Shown: piece by piece, positions 52,598 through 61,507 of the stretch
How positions within the stretch are numbered: position 1 is the stretch's first letter
Layout of the letters: each line of letters starts with the position of its first letter
DNA from: Gramella sp. Hel_I_59
GTDB taxonomy: Bacteria > Bacteroidota > Bacteroidia > Flavobacteriales > Flavobacteriaceae
DNA length: 64,000 bases
Direction: 5' to 3'
Assembly (NCBI RefSeq): GCF_006714895.1
Contig: NZ_VFME01000001.1
Span: 2,294,001 to 2,358,000 of the forward strand
Translations under genes and position numbers: made by a program
The notes under the pieces: model-generated
What the model was told of the DNA's origin: nothing
Database searches by the model: none
Seen by the model: only the letters and a program-made list of their open reading frames with translations

Positions 52598-53116
52598 ATG
52601 AAAAAGTATCTATTTTCTCTCCTTTCAGTAATATCCATTTTATCTTGTTCTAAAAATGACGACAACACAGAACCAGAAACTCAACAAGTAGACAAAGTAA
52701 TATTTGGAGGAATATATGGAATGTGCGCAGGAGACTGCAGGGATTTATACATGATCAATAAAAAAGTGTTATTGAAAGATGCGGATAGTGAATTAGACGA
52801 ATATGGAGAATGGTCAAGTACAACATTCAATGAAGAATTAGATCTGGAAAATTTCAACAATAGCTCTGATTTATTGAAAGTGCCTTCCGAACTATTGGAT
52901 GGAGATTTAACTCAAGAAGACTTAGTTCAATCGTGGGCCGATGTTGATTACTATATATACATAGAAAAAGACGGTAAATCAGAAGAAATAATTTTAGATC
53001 ATATTCATAAAAATGCTAGTCCTGCTGTAAAAAAATATTTTAAGAATTTTCTTAAAAGCTATAAAGAATTAGGCGGATATATGATAGATACAACAAATGT
53101 TGAGAGATACTATTAA
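52598..53116 (+). CDS. Lipoprotein of unknown function (172 aa)
   Basis: The ATG at 52598 gives YLFSLLSVISILSCSKNDD, a typical flavobacterial lipoprotein signal (SCSKNDD). The mature region includes GMCAGDCRDLYMI, a Cys pair that could form a disulfide. The rest is acidic and helical. An in-frame TTG 57 bases upstream is less likely as start. No known family. Confidence 0.75.
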   Translation: MKKYLFSLLSVISILSCSKNDDNTEPETQQVDKVIFGGIYGMCAGDCRDLYMINKKVLLKDADSELDEYGEWSSTTFNEELDLENFNNSSDLLKVPSELLDGDLTQEDLVQSWADVDYYIYIEKDGKSEEIILDHIHKNASPAVKKYFKNFLKSYKELGGYMIDTTNVERYY

Positions 53117-53171
53117 TAAGTTCAATTAATCAATTTTCAACTTAGAACAACTGATTAATAGCAATAACGGC

Positions 53172-53304
53172 AGGTAACAACGGTTAATCGCCAATAAGCG
53201 GTAGCGTTATAGAGAAATTATTTACATTGTCCAACAAACCAATTCTAAGCCGACAAATCCGCGTCCCTTACTCCGCCAACTGGCGATAACCGAAACCGTT
53301 GTGA
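53172..53304 (+). repeat. attC site 48 (type A)
   Basis: R'' AGGTAAC within GCAGGTAAC is the perfect complement of cassette start GTTACCTGC at 52527. R' GTTGTGA. Confidence 0.92.
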
Positions 53305-53317
53305 GCAATTTGTAAAA

Positions 53318-54001
53318 ATGAGAATAACAAAAATGAAACAAAATATCAATTTTTTAATTTTACTAACTTTACTTTTCAATAACAGTCTTGGAAATGCTCA
53401 GACCGAATCTACAACTGGATTTATTCCAAACGGATATGTATTGTTTGAAGAGTATAGTGCAGATGTTAATGAAGATGGATTAGAGGATTGTATTTTAATT
53501 ATAAAGAATTCAAAAGAGGAAAATATAATTGAAAATAGATTTGGAGATGTAGTTGACCGTAATAGAAGAGGAATAATTGTGCTATTAGGCACTGAAAATG
53601 GTTATGAATCAATTTTAAAGAATTTAGATTGCTTCTCCTCTGAAAATGAAGATGGCGGCGTTTATTATCCTCCAGAACTTTCAATTGATCTTCATAACAA
53701 CATTTTAAAAATTCATTACGGACATGGCCGATATGGAAATTGGGAGTATATTTTTAGATACGATGAATCAGACTTTAAATTGATTGGATATGAATCAAGT
53801 GAAAATCGTGGACCGATTGTGAATTACAAAACAAGTATTAATTTTCTAACAAAGAAAAAACAAGTTTTAGAAAATGAAAATATGAATTCCCAAGATAAAG
53901 AGGAAGTTTTTAAAGAAACTTGGGAGAAAATTAAAATTGAAAACTTGATAAAGTTGTCTGAAATACAAGATTTCGATGAAATTGATATGCATAAATATTA
54001 G
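53318..54001 (+). CDS. Exported protein of unknown function (227 aa), copy of 38269
   Basis: About five residues differ from the product of 38269-38952 (for example LLTLLFNNSLG against LLSLLFNNGLG). Cassette start and attC are also the same, so the complete cassette was duplicated. Flanking cassettes differ. Confidence 0.78.
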   Translation: MRITKMKQNINFLILLTLLFNNSLGNAQTESTTGFIPNGYVLFEEYSADVNEDGLEDCILIIKNSKEENIIENRFGDVVDRNRRGIIVLLGTENGYESILKNLDCFSSENEDGGVYYPPELSIDLHNNILKIHYGHGRYGNWEYIFRYDESDFKLIGYESSENRGPIVNYKTSINFLTKKKQVLENENMNSQDKEEVFKETWEKIKIENLIKLSEIQDFDEIDMHKY

Positions 54002-54014
54002 TGTAACAAACAGC

Positions 54015-54147
54015 TCACAACATCGGTTCATCGCAAATAACGGGATTAATCGAAAAAGTATAATTTTAGAAACCAGGAATGAAAATAGTTAATCCGACAA
54101 GTCCGCGTCCCTACTCCCGCAACTTGCGATAACCGTAACCGTTGCAA
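54015..54147 (+). repeat. attC site 49 (type B)
   Basis: R'' TCACAAC within GCTCACAAC complements cassette start GTTGTGAGC at 53298. R' GTTGCAA. Confidence 0.92.
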
Positions 54148-54167
54148 ACAATTTTAAACCAAAATTC

Positions 54168-54911
54168 ATGTCAAAAAACAATTCTCTTTTATTACTTCTA
54201 TTCACATTTTTAATCCTTTCGTGCTCAGAATCTGATAATGAAATAAAAGAAGAAAGGAACCAAGAAGAAAAAGTATACTTAAAATCAATTAATCTGGGTA
54301 GTTCTGCATTTTACAATTTTTATTATAACAATGAAAACAGTGTTGATTACATAGAATTAGAGGGTACTCAAAATGATTTCACTAAAAAATTCTATTACGA
54401 AAATGGTAAAATAAAAAGTGCTGAATACTTTGACGAAAATGGAAATCCAACTGGAAGTAAAGAAGTTTATGTATACGAAAACAATCAGATAATAGAAAGA
54501 CAAGATTATTTATCCAGTGGTGAAGTTGATGAAATATACCAATATAATTACAATGAAAATCTACTTGAAACAATAAATTATAAAGGTTTCAACCAAACTG
54601 AATTATCACCATTAGAAAAAATTGAATATGATTCAGAAGGAAGAATTATTTCTAGAGAAAATTTGCAATCTAATATCATTACCAATTACTCATACGATCA
54701 TCAGAAAAGTCCATTCTTAAACTTTGAACCTAACATCGTTTTGATAGATGATTTCACAGGTTTTGTAAATAATCCTATTTCTATAGAAAAGATTAATGGA
54801 GAAAGTACCGAAATAATTAACCAAATAAATTTAAGCTATGAATACAACATTTTAAATTTTCCAATAAAGAGAACTGGAAATGATCAAAATTGGGAATATA
54901 TTTATTATTAA
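54168..54911 (+). CDS. Lipoprotein with YD/RHS-like beta repeats (247 aa)
   Basis: Signal LLLLLFTFLILSCSESDNE (lipobox Cys about 19). From residue 60 come repeated beta-hairpin motifs of the type FYYENGKIKSAEYFDENGNPTGSK, YVYENNQIIERQDYLSSGE, YNYNENLLETINYKG, IEYDSEGRIISREN. These are the pattern of short RHS/YD-like repeats in flavobacterial lipoproteins. Length far below true RHS toxins and no toxin tip. Probably a surface beta-solenoid or folded sheet. Confidence 0.72.
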   Translation: MSKNNSLLLLLFTFLILSCSESDNEIKEERNQEEKVYLKSINLGSSAFYNFYYNNENSVDYIELEGTQNDFTKKFYYENGKIKSAEYFDENGNPTGSKEVYVYENNQIIERQDYLSSGEVDEIYQYNYNENLLETINYKGFNQTELSPLEKIEYDSEGRIISRENLQSNIITNYSYDHQKSPFLNFEPNIVLIDDFTGFVNNPISIEKINGESTEIINQINLSYEYNILNFPIKRTGNDQNWEYIYY

Positions 54912-54931
54912 TGATTGATATCTAAAACTGT

Positions 54932-55064
54932 TTGCAACAACGGTTAATCGCCAATAAGCGGGACCGTTAGAAGGAAAATAATTATCTTGACCAACGAACA
55001 AATTCTAAGCCGACAAATCCACGTCCCTTACTCCGCCAACTGGCGATAACCGAGACCGTTGTAG
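54932..55064 (+). repeat. attC site 50 (type A)
   Basis: R'' TTGCAAC is the perfect complement of cassette start GTTGCAA at 54141. R' GTTGTAG. Confidence 0.92.
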
Positions 55065-55127
55065 CAAATTTTATAATTGAATCTGGAAATTAAAACTAAA
55101 GAAAAATAGAAATCTTCAAGGTTACAA

Positions 55128-55601
55128 TTAATTAAATATTAAGCCTAAAACTCCACCCAAAATAGCTTCCTTGAAGTTAGAGGCTCCATGAGGATTAAAT
55201 GAATCACGAACTGGGTAATTAACGTTTTCTCCTAATAATACTGAGGTACGAGGTAAAAGAATATTATTCTCCATTCCTGAATTATTCCCTAAAAACGCAG
55301 TAGTAAAAAAATTAGACTTAGATCTGAACATACTCGTTGAACCGCTGTAACTATAAGTATTATCAACGTCCAAATAAACATCGTATAAATTAGTTGTTGA
55401 ATTATATAGTACGAGATCTTGTCCTTCTAAATTTATGTTCAAATTTTTAAGAACATAAGGTTGATCTATCAAAGATTGGCTAGAAGTATAAAAATGAGAG
55501 TTTAAAGCCTTGACGTTTTGCGTAGAATCATTTATTTGTCCATAAAAAGACACACTTAGAAATAAGCAAAATATAATTAATACGGATCTAATAAGTTTCA
55601 T
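55128..55601 (-). CDS. Exported protein of unknown function (157 aa), opposite orientation to the array
   Basis: On the minus strand, ATG at 55601; signal peptide LIRSVLIIFCLFLSVSFYGQ. The mature part is beta-rich (LKNLNINLEGQDLVLYNSTTNLYDVYLDVDNTYSYSGS) and ends in FKEAILGGVLGLIFN, a glycine-rich hydrophobic C-terminus. It is one of two cassettes whose gene opposes the others. Because read-through from the left cannot express it, it must have its own promoter in the AT-rich 55602-55755. Confidence 0.72.
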   Translation of the reverse strand: MKLIRSVLIIFCLFLSVSFYGQINDSTQNVKALNSHFYTSSQSLIDQPYVLKNLNINLEGQDLVLYNSTTNLYDVYLDVDNTYSYSGSTSMFRSKSNFFTTAFLGNNSGMENNILLPRTSVLLGENVNYPVRDSFNPHGASNFKEAILGGVLGLIFN

Positions 55602-55915
55602 AAGACATTTACTTAGGTAATTAGATGGCTTTCATGTAATAATAGAAGAATATAGGCTGTTAAATTAAAAAATATAAGCCTTAAATAAAACAAAGTTCTT
55701 AGATAATTAAGCTTTAGTGATTAGTTAAAATCATAATTATACTATATGAAACTGGCAACAACAACGGTTAATCGCCAATAAGCGGCACCGTTAGAAAGAA
55801 AATAATTAACTTGACCAACAAAAACAAACTAAGCCGACAAATCCGAGTCCCTTACTCCGCCAACTGGCGATAACCGTATTCCAAGGTTAAATCCAAGCCT
55901 TTTGTGCTAATTTTT

Positions 55916-56902
55916 TCAGGCTGCAAATCTTTGTAATTCCACATAAGGCGTTCCTCTCTTCACCACTGCAAACACTCTGGATAACAGTTTATTGCGGACA
56001 TTGTTTAGCGCAATCATCTTTAACTTACCTTCCTCCCGCTTTTTCTTATAATATTGCCGTAATTCACTGTCATATTGAATGGCTGTACAGGCCGCCATGC
56101 TAAGCAGGCTCTTCATTTGCCGATCTCCCATCGGGTGGCATTTTCGCTTTTTGTGAATACTGCTTCCCGAACTATGACCAAAGGGAGCCGTCCCACAATA
56201 ACTGGAGAATTGGCGCCAGCTATTAAAGCGTTCAAAATTATTGGTGTGATAAAGCAACTGGGCGCCTACAACTAAACCAACACCTTTTAAAGAACTGATC
56301 AACTTATAATTTTGCGATAATGCCTCAGAAGTCTTTATCAGTGATTTTAGTTGCTTCTCTATTTTATTTATTTGAGAAGTCAGGTGAGTAATAGAGCTTA
56401 CAAGCGTTTTACAACAGGTATCTGTAGAACTGCTGCTGAGCAACTTTTTCAGCTCTGAAAGGGTATTCTTCAATCCCGTACGACTACGAACCAGCTGATC
56501 ACGCAAAGCCAGCAACCTGCCTACTTCTAATAGTTCATTATCTTTCAGCTCACTCGGTGAAAGTTCCTCACGGTGAAGCCAGCCATACCTGGCGATCATC
56601 ATGGCATCTACCACGTCATTCTTCTCTCTGATCACTCCGGAAGAACGTTTGATTACTACAGGATTTTCCTGTACATATACCTGCTTCTTTGAAGATAAAT
56701 ACAACGCTAACTTCAAGGAATAATGACCGGTATTCTCAAAACAGAAAAACACTTTTTGTTCCTTACCGTTAGCCCATTGCAACAAGGCTTTATAACCCTT
56801 CACATCATTACTGAACTCCCGATGGGAACTACGATTGTAAGCATAGGCATCTAACTTGTTTTTTGAAACATCAATTCCGATTACTTCTTGGTAATTTTTC
56901 AT
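55916..56902 (-). CDS. IS110-family transposase, copy 6 (328 aa)
   Basis: Identical to copy 3 (Ser at 203); catalytic residues intact. Confidence 0.95.
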   Translation of the reverse strand: MKNYQEVIGIDVSKNKLDAYAYNRSSHREFSNDVKGYKALLQWANGKEQKVFFCFENTGHYSLKLALYLSSKKQVYVQENPVVIKRSSGVIREKNDVVDAMMIARYGWLHREELSPSELKDNELLEVGRLLALRDQLVRSRTGLKNTLSELKKLLSSSSTDTCCKTLVSSITHLTSQINKIEKQLKSLIKTSEALSQNYKLISSLKGVGLVVGAQLLYHTNNFERFNSWRQFSSYCGTAPFGHSSGSSIHKKRKCHPMGDRQMKSLLSMAACTAIQYDSELRQYYKKKREEGKLKMIALNNVRNKLLSRVFAVVKRGTPYVELQRFAA

Positions 56903-56920
56903 ATTTTTAAAAAATTATTA

Positions 56921-57083
56921 TTTGAAGGGCGCATTAACTAACTCCTTTAACGGGTCCATAATAAGACCTGGTATTCCAAATGGTTCTTGCTGCCCGTATG
57001 AAGAATGGAGGACTCTTACGGCTATTGGATCTGTAATCTCGAGACCGTTTTAGTTCTCCTCCTTCTTCATCTCAAAGGTATAT
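56921..57083 (-). ncRNA. Putative bridge RNA of IS copy 6
   Basis: Same stem and guide segments as in copy 1. Confidence 0.7.
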
Positions 57084-57193
57084 TTATTAATAAGCGAAGT
57101 AAAGGAGACCGTTGTGCGTCATTTTGAAAAAAATCGTGTTTTGTAACAAAATGCAAGTTAAATCGTCATTGAAGAGAACCGAAAAAATGAAAA

Positions 57194-58276
57194 ATGAAAA
57201 ATATTTTACTAAGCATCTTCCCATTATTAATTCTTTTCAGTTGCAACTTAATTACCAAAGAGCCAGAGACCATTGATGGAAAAATCATTAAAGCATTAAA
57301 AGAGAATAACGTTCCAAGTTTATCAATTGGTGTAATCAAAAAGGGAAAAATAGATTTATTGAAAGGCTTCGGTAATATTTCAAGAGCTGATAGTACTAAA
57401 GTAAATGAGTATTCGATATTTCAAATTGCATCTCAAAGCAAAATGTTTACAGGCATTATAGTTAGAAACTTATTAAAGGAAGGAAAGCTAAACCTAAATG
57501 AACCTATTACTACATACTTACCGGATGGAATACAGGGAAAAAATAAAACGCGTTTGAAAAAGATTAAATTAAAAAATCTTTTAAACCATACTGCTGGTTT
57601 ATCAAGAGATGGCTTTTCTATCTACAGAGATAGAGTTGAAGGAGAGGCGTGGAGAAATGGTTATCCCAGAACGAAGTTAATAGATGACATTAACAACATT
57701 GAACTCGAAACTGAACCCGGAAAAACATTTCAATATTCAAATTCTGGATATGCAGTAGTCGGTCTTATTTGTGAGAACGTAAGCGGTCTTAAATTCGAGG
57801 AACTTTTAAAAAAATATGTAACCAAAAAATATGATCTAAAAAATACCGTAATAAATTTGGACACTCAACAACAAAAAATGTTTGTTACACCTTATAAAAA
57901 AACTGAGAGAGTTATAGAAACTCAAGCATCCCTGATGGGAATGGCTACACCTGCAAGCGCCATTTATTCTAATGCAAATGACCTAACCAAAATACTATAT
58001 GAACAAATAAACGCATATCGAGAAAATGAAATACAAAACCCTCTCTTTTTGACAAATCAAACATCAAAAATGGATGAAGGCTTACACTATGGTTTTGGTC
58101 TTATCGAAGAAACAAAAGGCGATAATATTAAATATGGACACGGAGGCGATGCTGACGGATTTGCTTGTGAATATTTCTTTAACCCAAAAAAGAATATTGG
58201 TGTAGTATTACTAACCTCAAGTGGAGGAAGCTGGGTGGGAGAATTAGCCAATGAAATTATGGAGGATTTAAAGTAG
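57194..58276 (+). CDS. Beta-lactamase-family serine hydrolase lipoprotein (360 aa)
   Basis: Lipobox LLILFSC (Cys about 17). All three fold motifs are present: SxxK in FQIASQSKMF (S80, K83), YxN in FQYSNSGYAVVG, and HGGDADG (HxG) near residue 315. The surrounding IKLKNLLNHTAGLSRDGF is standard for the beta-lactamase class C/esterase family (PF00144). Anchored in the envelope; substrate unknown. Only distantly similar to the enzyme at 47776. Confidence 0.88.
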   Translation: MKNILLSIFPLLILFSCNLITKEPETIDGKIIKALKENNVPSLSIGVIKKGKIDLLKGFGNISRADSTKVNEYSIFQIASQSKMFTGIIVRNLLKEGKLNLNEPITTYLPDGIQGKNKTRLKKIKLKNLLNHTAGLSRDGFSIYRDRVEGEAWRNGYPRTKLIDDINNIELETEPGKTFQYSNSGYAVVGLICENVSGLKFEELLKKYVTKKYDLKNTVINLDTQQQKMFVTPYKKTERVIETQASLMGMATPASAIYSNANDLTKILYEQINAYRENEIQNPLFLTNQTSKMDEGLHYGFGLIEETKGDNIKYGHGGDADGFACEYFFNPKKNIGVVLLTSSGGSWVGELANEIMEDLK

Positions 58277-58294
58277 ATATCGAAACAAAACGTC

Positions 58295-58427
58295 GCACAA
58301 CAACGGTTAATCGCCAATAGACGGTAGCGTTAGTAAGAAAATAATTAACTTGACCAACAAACCAATACTAAGCCGACAAAGCCGCGTCACCTACTCCGCC
58401 AACTGGCGATAACCGAGACCGTTGTAA
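58295..58427 (+). repeat. attC site 52 (type A)
   Basis: R'' GCACAAC complements cassette start GTTGTGC at 57111. R' GTTGTAA. Confidence 0.9.
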
Positions 58428-58433
58428 AGCATT

Positions 58434-59069
58434 TTGAAGAAAGTTTACTACATACTATTATTATCTCTGACTCTATTTAATTGTGATAAAACAGTTAAAC
58501 AAGATCATACTTCTACAACAGAAACTTTTTATTATCCAACTGTTGCAAATTTTCAAAACGATACATTACTAAAAAAAGTAGAGCTCGACAGCTTAGATAA
58601 TTTTGAAGAATTATTGAACATAGCAGATGAAATTGTCTGTGATACAAAATCACCTTTAATTTATTTCGAGAATAAAGACGCCATATTTAAATTTTTAATA
58701 GATAAAGATTGTTCAATCGCTTTTAATATTGCCGATTACAAAGAACGAAACATCATATTTATACAAGGAGACTCAATTATTATTAACGATAAGATGTCAA
58801 AACCATTTGATAGCATTGAGAAAGTATTGAATAATCATATTTTGAATAAAGGAAAGAATCCAAAATACTCAACGAGTATTGAAAAGGCAATTATATTTTA
58901 TCACCAAGATTCCTTATTTAAATCTATAGATATTAAGGAGCAACTTTTAAAGATTTCCAATGCTTTCAACGGAATAAGAAATACAAACGGAGATTCGATA
59001 CCACTTAAAATAAAATTACAGGAATACGGGTATATTTATATTGAAGAACCACCAATACCAATTAAATAA
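58434..59069 (+). CDS. Lipoprotein of unknown function (211 aa)
   Basis: TTG start inferred (no ATG before the signal), only seven bases after the attC R' box. Signal VYYILLLSLTLFNC gives a lipobox with Cys about 17. The mature part has one further Cys pair (EIVCDTK, DKDCSIAF) and an alpha/beta pattern; it ends in YIEEPPIPIK. No family recognised. Confidence 0.68.
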   Translation: MKKVYYILLLSLTLFNCDKTVKQDHTSTTETFYYPTVANFQNDTLLKKVELDSLDNFEELLNIADEIVCDTKSPLIYFENKDAIFKFLIDKDCSIAFNIADYKERNIIFIQGDSIIINDKMSKPFDSIEKVLNNHILNKGKNPKYSTSIEKAIIFYHQDSLFKSIDIKEQLLKISNAFNGIRNTNGDSIPLKIKLQEYGYIYIEEPPIPIK

Positions 59070-59078
59070 CAAAACGCT

Positions 59079-59211
59079 TTACAACAACGGTTAATCGCCA
59101 ATAAGCGGCACCGTTAGTAAGAAAATAATTAACTTGACCAACAAACCAATACTAAGCCGACAAATCCACGTCCCCTACTCCGCCAACTGGCGATAACCGT
59201 AACCGTTGGCA
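59079..59211 (+). repeat. attC site 53 (type A)
   Basis: R'' TTACAAC within GCTTTACAAC is the complement of cassette start GTTGTAAAGC at 58421. R' GTTGGCA. Confidence 0.92.
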
Positions 59212-59247
59212 ACAATATTTTCAAGAAAAATTTGTATTTGATTCGAT

Positions 59248-59269
59248 TTTGATGCAATTTTACATCAAA
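59248..59269 (+). promoter_or_regulatory. Operator palindrome of the second parDE-like cassette
   Basis: TTTGATG (59248-59254) / CATCAAA (59263-59269), ten bases before the ATG of the antitoxin. Probably the ParD binding site. A clean TAnnTTTG is not visible here. Confidence 0.6.
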
Positions 59270-59279
59270 TAATAAAATT

Positions 59280-59519
59280 ATGTCAAGACAAAGTATTTCA
59301 TTCACAAAGCCAAACGATGAATGGTTAAAATCACAAGTTGATAATCAAGAATATTCTAGCAAAAGCGAATTGGTAAATGACCTAATAAGACAAGCCCGTA
59401 ATCAACAAATTCAAATTGATTATATCAAAAATAAGATTGAAAAAGCTGAGAAAAGTGGATTTACAAGAGATAGTAAAGAACAGATTTTAGCACAAGCGAA
59501 ATCTATGCTTAATGAGTAA
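59280..59519 (+). CDS. ParD/CopG-type antitoxin (79 aa)
   Basis: SISFTKPNDEWLKSQVDNQEYSSKSELVNDLIRQARNQQIQIDYIKNKIEKAEKSGF is a ribbon-helix-helix antitoxin of the ParD class, including the typical S.SE.V...IR.A pattern. Overlaps the toxin gene by eight bases. Confidence 0.93.
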   Translation: MSRQSISFTKPNDEWLKSQVDNQEYSSKSELVNDLIRQARNQQIQIDYIKNKIEKAEKSGFTRDSKEQILAQAKSMLNE

Positions 59520-59796
59520 ATACAGATTAAGTAATGTTGCTAAAGAAGATTTGATTAGAATACATCAATTTGGAGTAAAAAGATTTGGACTAACTCAAGC
59601 CGACAAATACTTTAATAGATTTTTTGAATATTTTGATTTGATTGCTGAGCAGCCTTTTACTTTCGAATCTGTTGATTTTATAAAACCTGGATATAGAAGA
59701 TGCGTGTGTGGATCAGACTCAATTTATTATAGAATAGAAGATAATCTCGTTGAGATAATGACCATAATAGGCAGACAAGATCTTAGTAATATTTAA
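59512..59796 (+). CDS. ParE-family toxin (94 aa)
   Basis: YRLSNVAKEDLIRIHQFGVKRFGLTQADKYFNRFFEYFDLIAEQPFTFESVDFIKPGYRRCVCGSDSIYYRIEDNLVEIMTIIGRQD shows the ParE layout (L...A..DL..I...g...fG..QAd.Y, P......i..gyRr.......iyYri....veI..IigRqd). The G-rich HxxMD end of 52094 is replaced by IGRQD, which is common. Confidence 0.93.
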   Translation: MSKYRLSNVAKEDLIRIHQFGVKRFGLTQADKYFNRFFEYFDLIAEQPFTFESVDFIKPGYRRCVCGSDSIYYRIEDNLVEIMTIIGRQDLSNI

Positions 59797-59820
59797 AAAG
59801 ATACAGTAAGAAAATACAGT

Positions 59821-59952
59821 TGCCAACAACGCATATTCGCAATTGCGGTCGTTGAGCTAAAAGAAAGTTTATAGAATTCAAGAAATAAAATCTTAATCGG
59901 ACAAATCCGTATCTTCACTACCACAACTGACGAATATACGAGACCGTTGTAG
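59821..59952 (+). repeat. attC site 54 (type G)
   Basis: R'' TGCCAAC complements cassette start GTTGGCA at 59205. R' GTTGTAG. Stem CGCATATTCGC / GACGAATATACG, related to type D. Confidence 0.85.
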
Positions 59953-60069
59953 CAAATTTTATCAGTGCGATTCGTTTTATAATTAATAAAATAAATCGTT
60001 TAATAATAAAACGGACTCCAATCAATCTTATCTAAAAAATTTAACCATTAATTCAATTCTAACTTACTT

Positions 60070-60468
60070 ATGAAATATCTTAAAATCACTGTTCTATTAT
60101 TACTTATCACAAACATTACTTACGCCCAAGATTACCAGACAAAAGATGAATTAGCAAAACAGATTATCGGGTCTTGGCATCTAGAAAACAGCGCTGAAGA
60201 CAGATTAACTTTTTTTAAAGATGGAACTTTAGAAAGATCTGATGAAACTGGATCAATGTCATCCGACAAATATGAAATTACTAAAGACTGTGATGGAGAG
60301 AAGCTCTCCAATAAAGATTTCTTTTTAAAAATAATAGATGAAAATGGAATTTCATCCTGTGCCTACATAGAAGGTATAAATTATGATGAAAATGGAACTT
60401 TCTCATTGATGACAAAAAATCAAGGTAAAATCATAGTTTATAAAAAAGATCAAAAGTCCGTGAAATAA
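60070..60468 (+). CDS. Exported lipocalin-like protein (132 aa)
   Basis: Signal peptide LLLLITNITYAQ. The mature part IIGSWHLENSAEDRLTFFKDGTLERSD is the GxW start and first strands of a lipocalin-like small barrel, of a kind frequent in Bacteroidota. The Cys pair (KDCDGE, SSCAYIE) could bridge. Ligand unknown. The leader of 117 bases is longer than usual and might hold a promoter. Confidence 0.7.
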   Translation: MKYLKITVLLLLITNITYAQDYQTKDELAKQIIGSWHLENSAEDRLTFFKDGTLERSDETGSMSSDKYEITKDCDGEKLSNKDFFLKIIDENGISSCAYIEGINYDENGTFSLMTKNQGKIIVYKKDQKSVK

Positions 60469-60474
60469 AACTTG

Positions 60475-60607
60475 CAACAACAACGGTTAATCACCAATAA
60501 GCGGTAGCGTAAATAAGAAAATAATTAACTTGATCAAAAAACTATTTCTAAGCCGACAAATCCGCGTCCCTTACTCCGCCAACTGGCGATAACCGGGACC
60601 GTTGTGC
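60475..60607 (+). repeat. attC site 55 (type A)
   Basis: R'' CAACAAC within TTGCAACAAC, cassette start GTTGTAGCAA. R' GTTGTGC. The left arm reads AATCACC, one mismatch in the stem. Confidence 0.88.
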
Positions 60608-60700
60608 TTAATTATCTACGGAATTAAATAATTTTAATATAATTTTTATTTAAAACCGTTAAAGAATAAATTCGCCCTCCTAATCTTTAAAACTTCAAAA

Positions 60701-61339
60701 TTGAAAAAACTCATCCTTTTAGTATTTATCCTATTTTCCACCAAAACATTTAGTCAAGGATTACAATTACGAATTTCACCAAAAATTGAAAGTAAAATTT
60801 TTTTTAAAGATGGAAGCGAAGAAAAAGGCCTGATTAGAATGAGTAGCTCCGTATTTGATATTAGATTCAGAGACTCAGAGGAAGCTGACGAGAGAAAAAT
60901 TGACTACGAAGAGGTTGAAAAAATTATAACTTATCCTGATTCTACTAATTCTAGAGTTTTCCAATACTTAAATAATTATAAGCATAGGTATAAGATGTTC
61001 GCCGAACTGATTAAAAAAGATAAATTAAGTATTTATATTAATTCTCCTAAGGAACTAGAATTATTCTATTCAGATTATGATTTAAGATCTGCAGAAGAAT
61101 GGATGAACGATATGAGGACTAAAAATGGATTTTCATTAAAAATAGCCAAAACCGAATATTTATATTTAGCAAAGGAAGATCAAATACTTATCCCTGTAGA
61201 GAAAAGAAGAAAATTCACTAGAAAGTATTTGGAATATTTTTCTGATTGTCCAGAATTAGTTCGAGCATATAAAAATGAAGAAATTAGTTTAGAAAAACTA
61301 TCCGACTTTATAGAGTTCTATAAAGAGGCTTGCGATTAG
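60701..61339 (+). CDS. Exported protein of unknown function (212 aa)
   Basis: TTG start inferred: TTGAAAAAACTC directly opens the signal peptide LILLVFILFSTKTFSQ and no ATG is available. The mature start KIESKIFFKDGSEEKGLIRMSSSVFDIRFRDSEEADERKIDYEEVEKIITYPD is a small beta-barrel-like domain. A helical C-terminus rich in Glu and Lys follows. The 93-base leader has no clear promoter. Confidence 0.72.
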   Translation: MKKLILLVFILFSTKTFSQGLQLRISPKIESKIFFKDGSEEKGLIRMSSSVFDIRFRDSEEADERKIDYEEVEKIITYPDSTNSRVFQYLNNYKHRYKMFAELIKKDKLSIYINSPKELELFYSDYDLRSAEEWMNDMRTKNGFSLKIAKTEYLYLAKEDQILIPVEKRRKFTRKYLEYFSDCPELVRAYKNEEISLEKLSDFIEFYKEACD

Positions 61340-61347
61340 ATAACTAA

Positions 61348-61480
61348 GCACAACATCGGTTCATCGCAAATAACGGGTATTGCCGAAAAAGTGTAATTTT
61401 AGAAACCAGGAATGAAAATAGTTAATCCGACAAGTCCGCATCCCTACTCCCGCAACTTGCGATAACCGTAACCGTTGGCT
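61348..61480 (+). repeat. attC site 56 (type B)
   Basis: R'' GCACAAC complements cassette start GTTGTGC at 60601. R' GTTGGCT. Confidence 0.9.
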
Positions 61481-61507
61481 GTAAGTTTAAAGAAAATACA
61501 GAAATAA

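Larger units (their letters stand above)
55877..57105 (-). mobile_element. IS110-family insertion sequence, copy 6
   Basis: Same ends, length, orientation and attC position as copy 1. Shares the T203S change with copy 3. Confidence 0.9.
55756..57117 (+). repeat. attC site 51 (type A), split by IS copy 6
   Basis: Left part 55756-55876, R'' CAACAAC. Right part 57106-57117, AGACC plus R' GTTGTGC. Confidence 0.85.
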
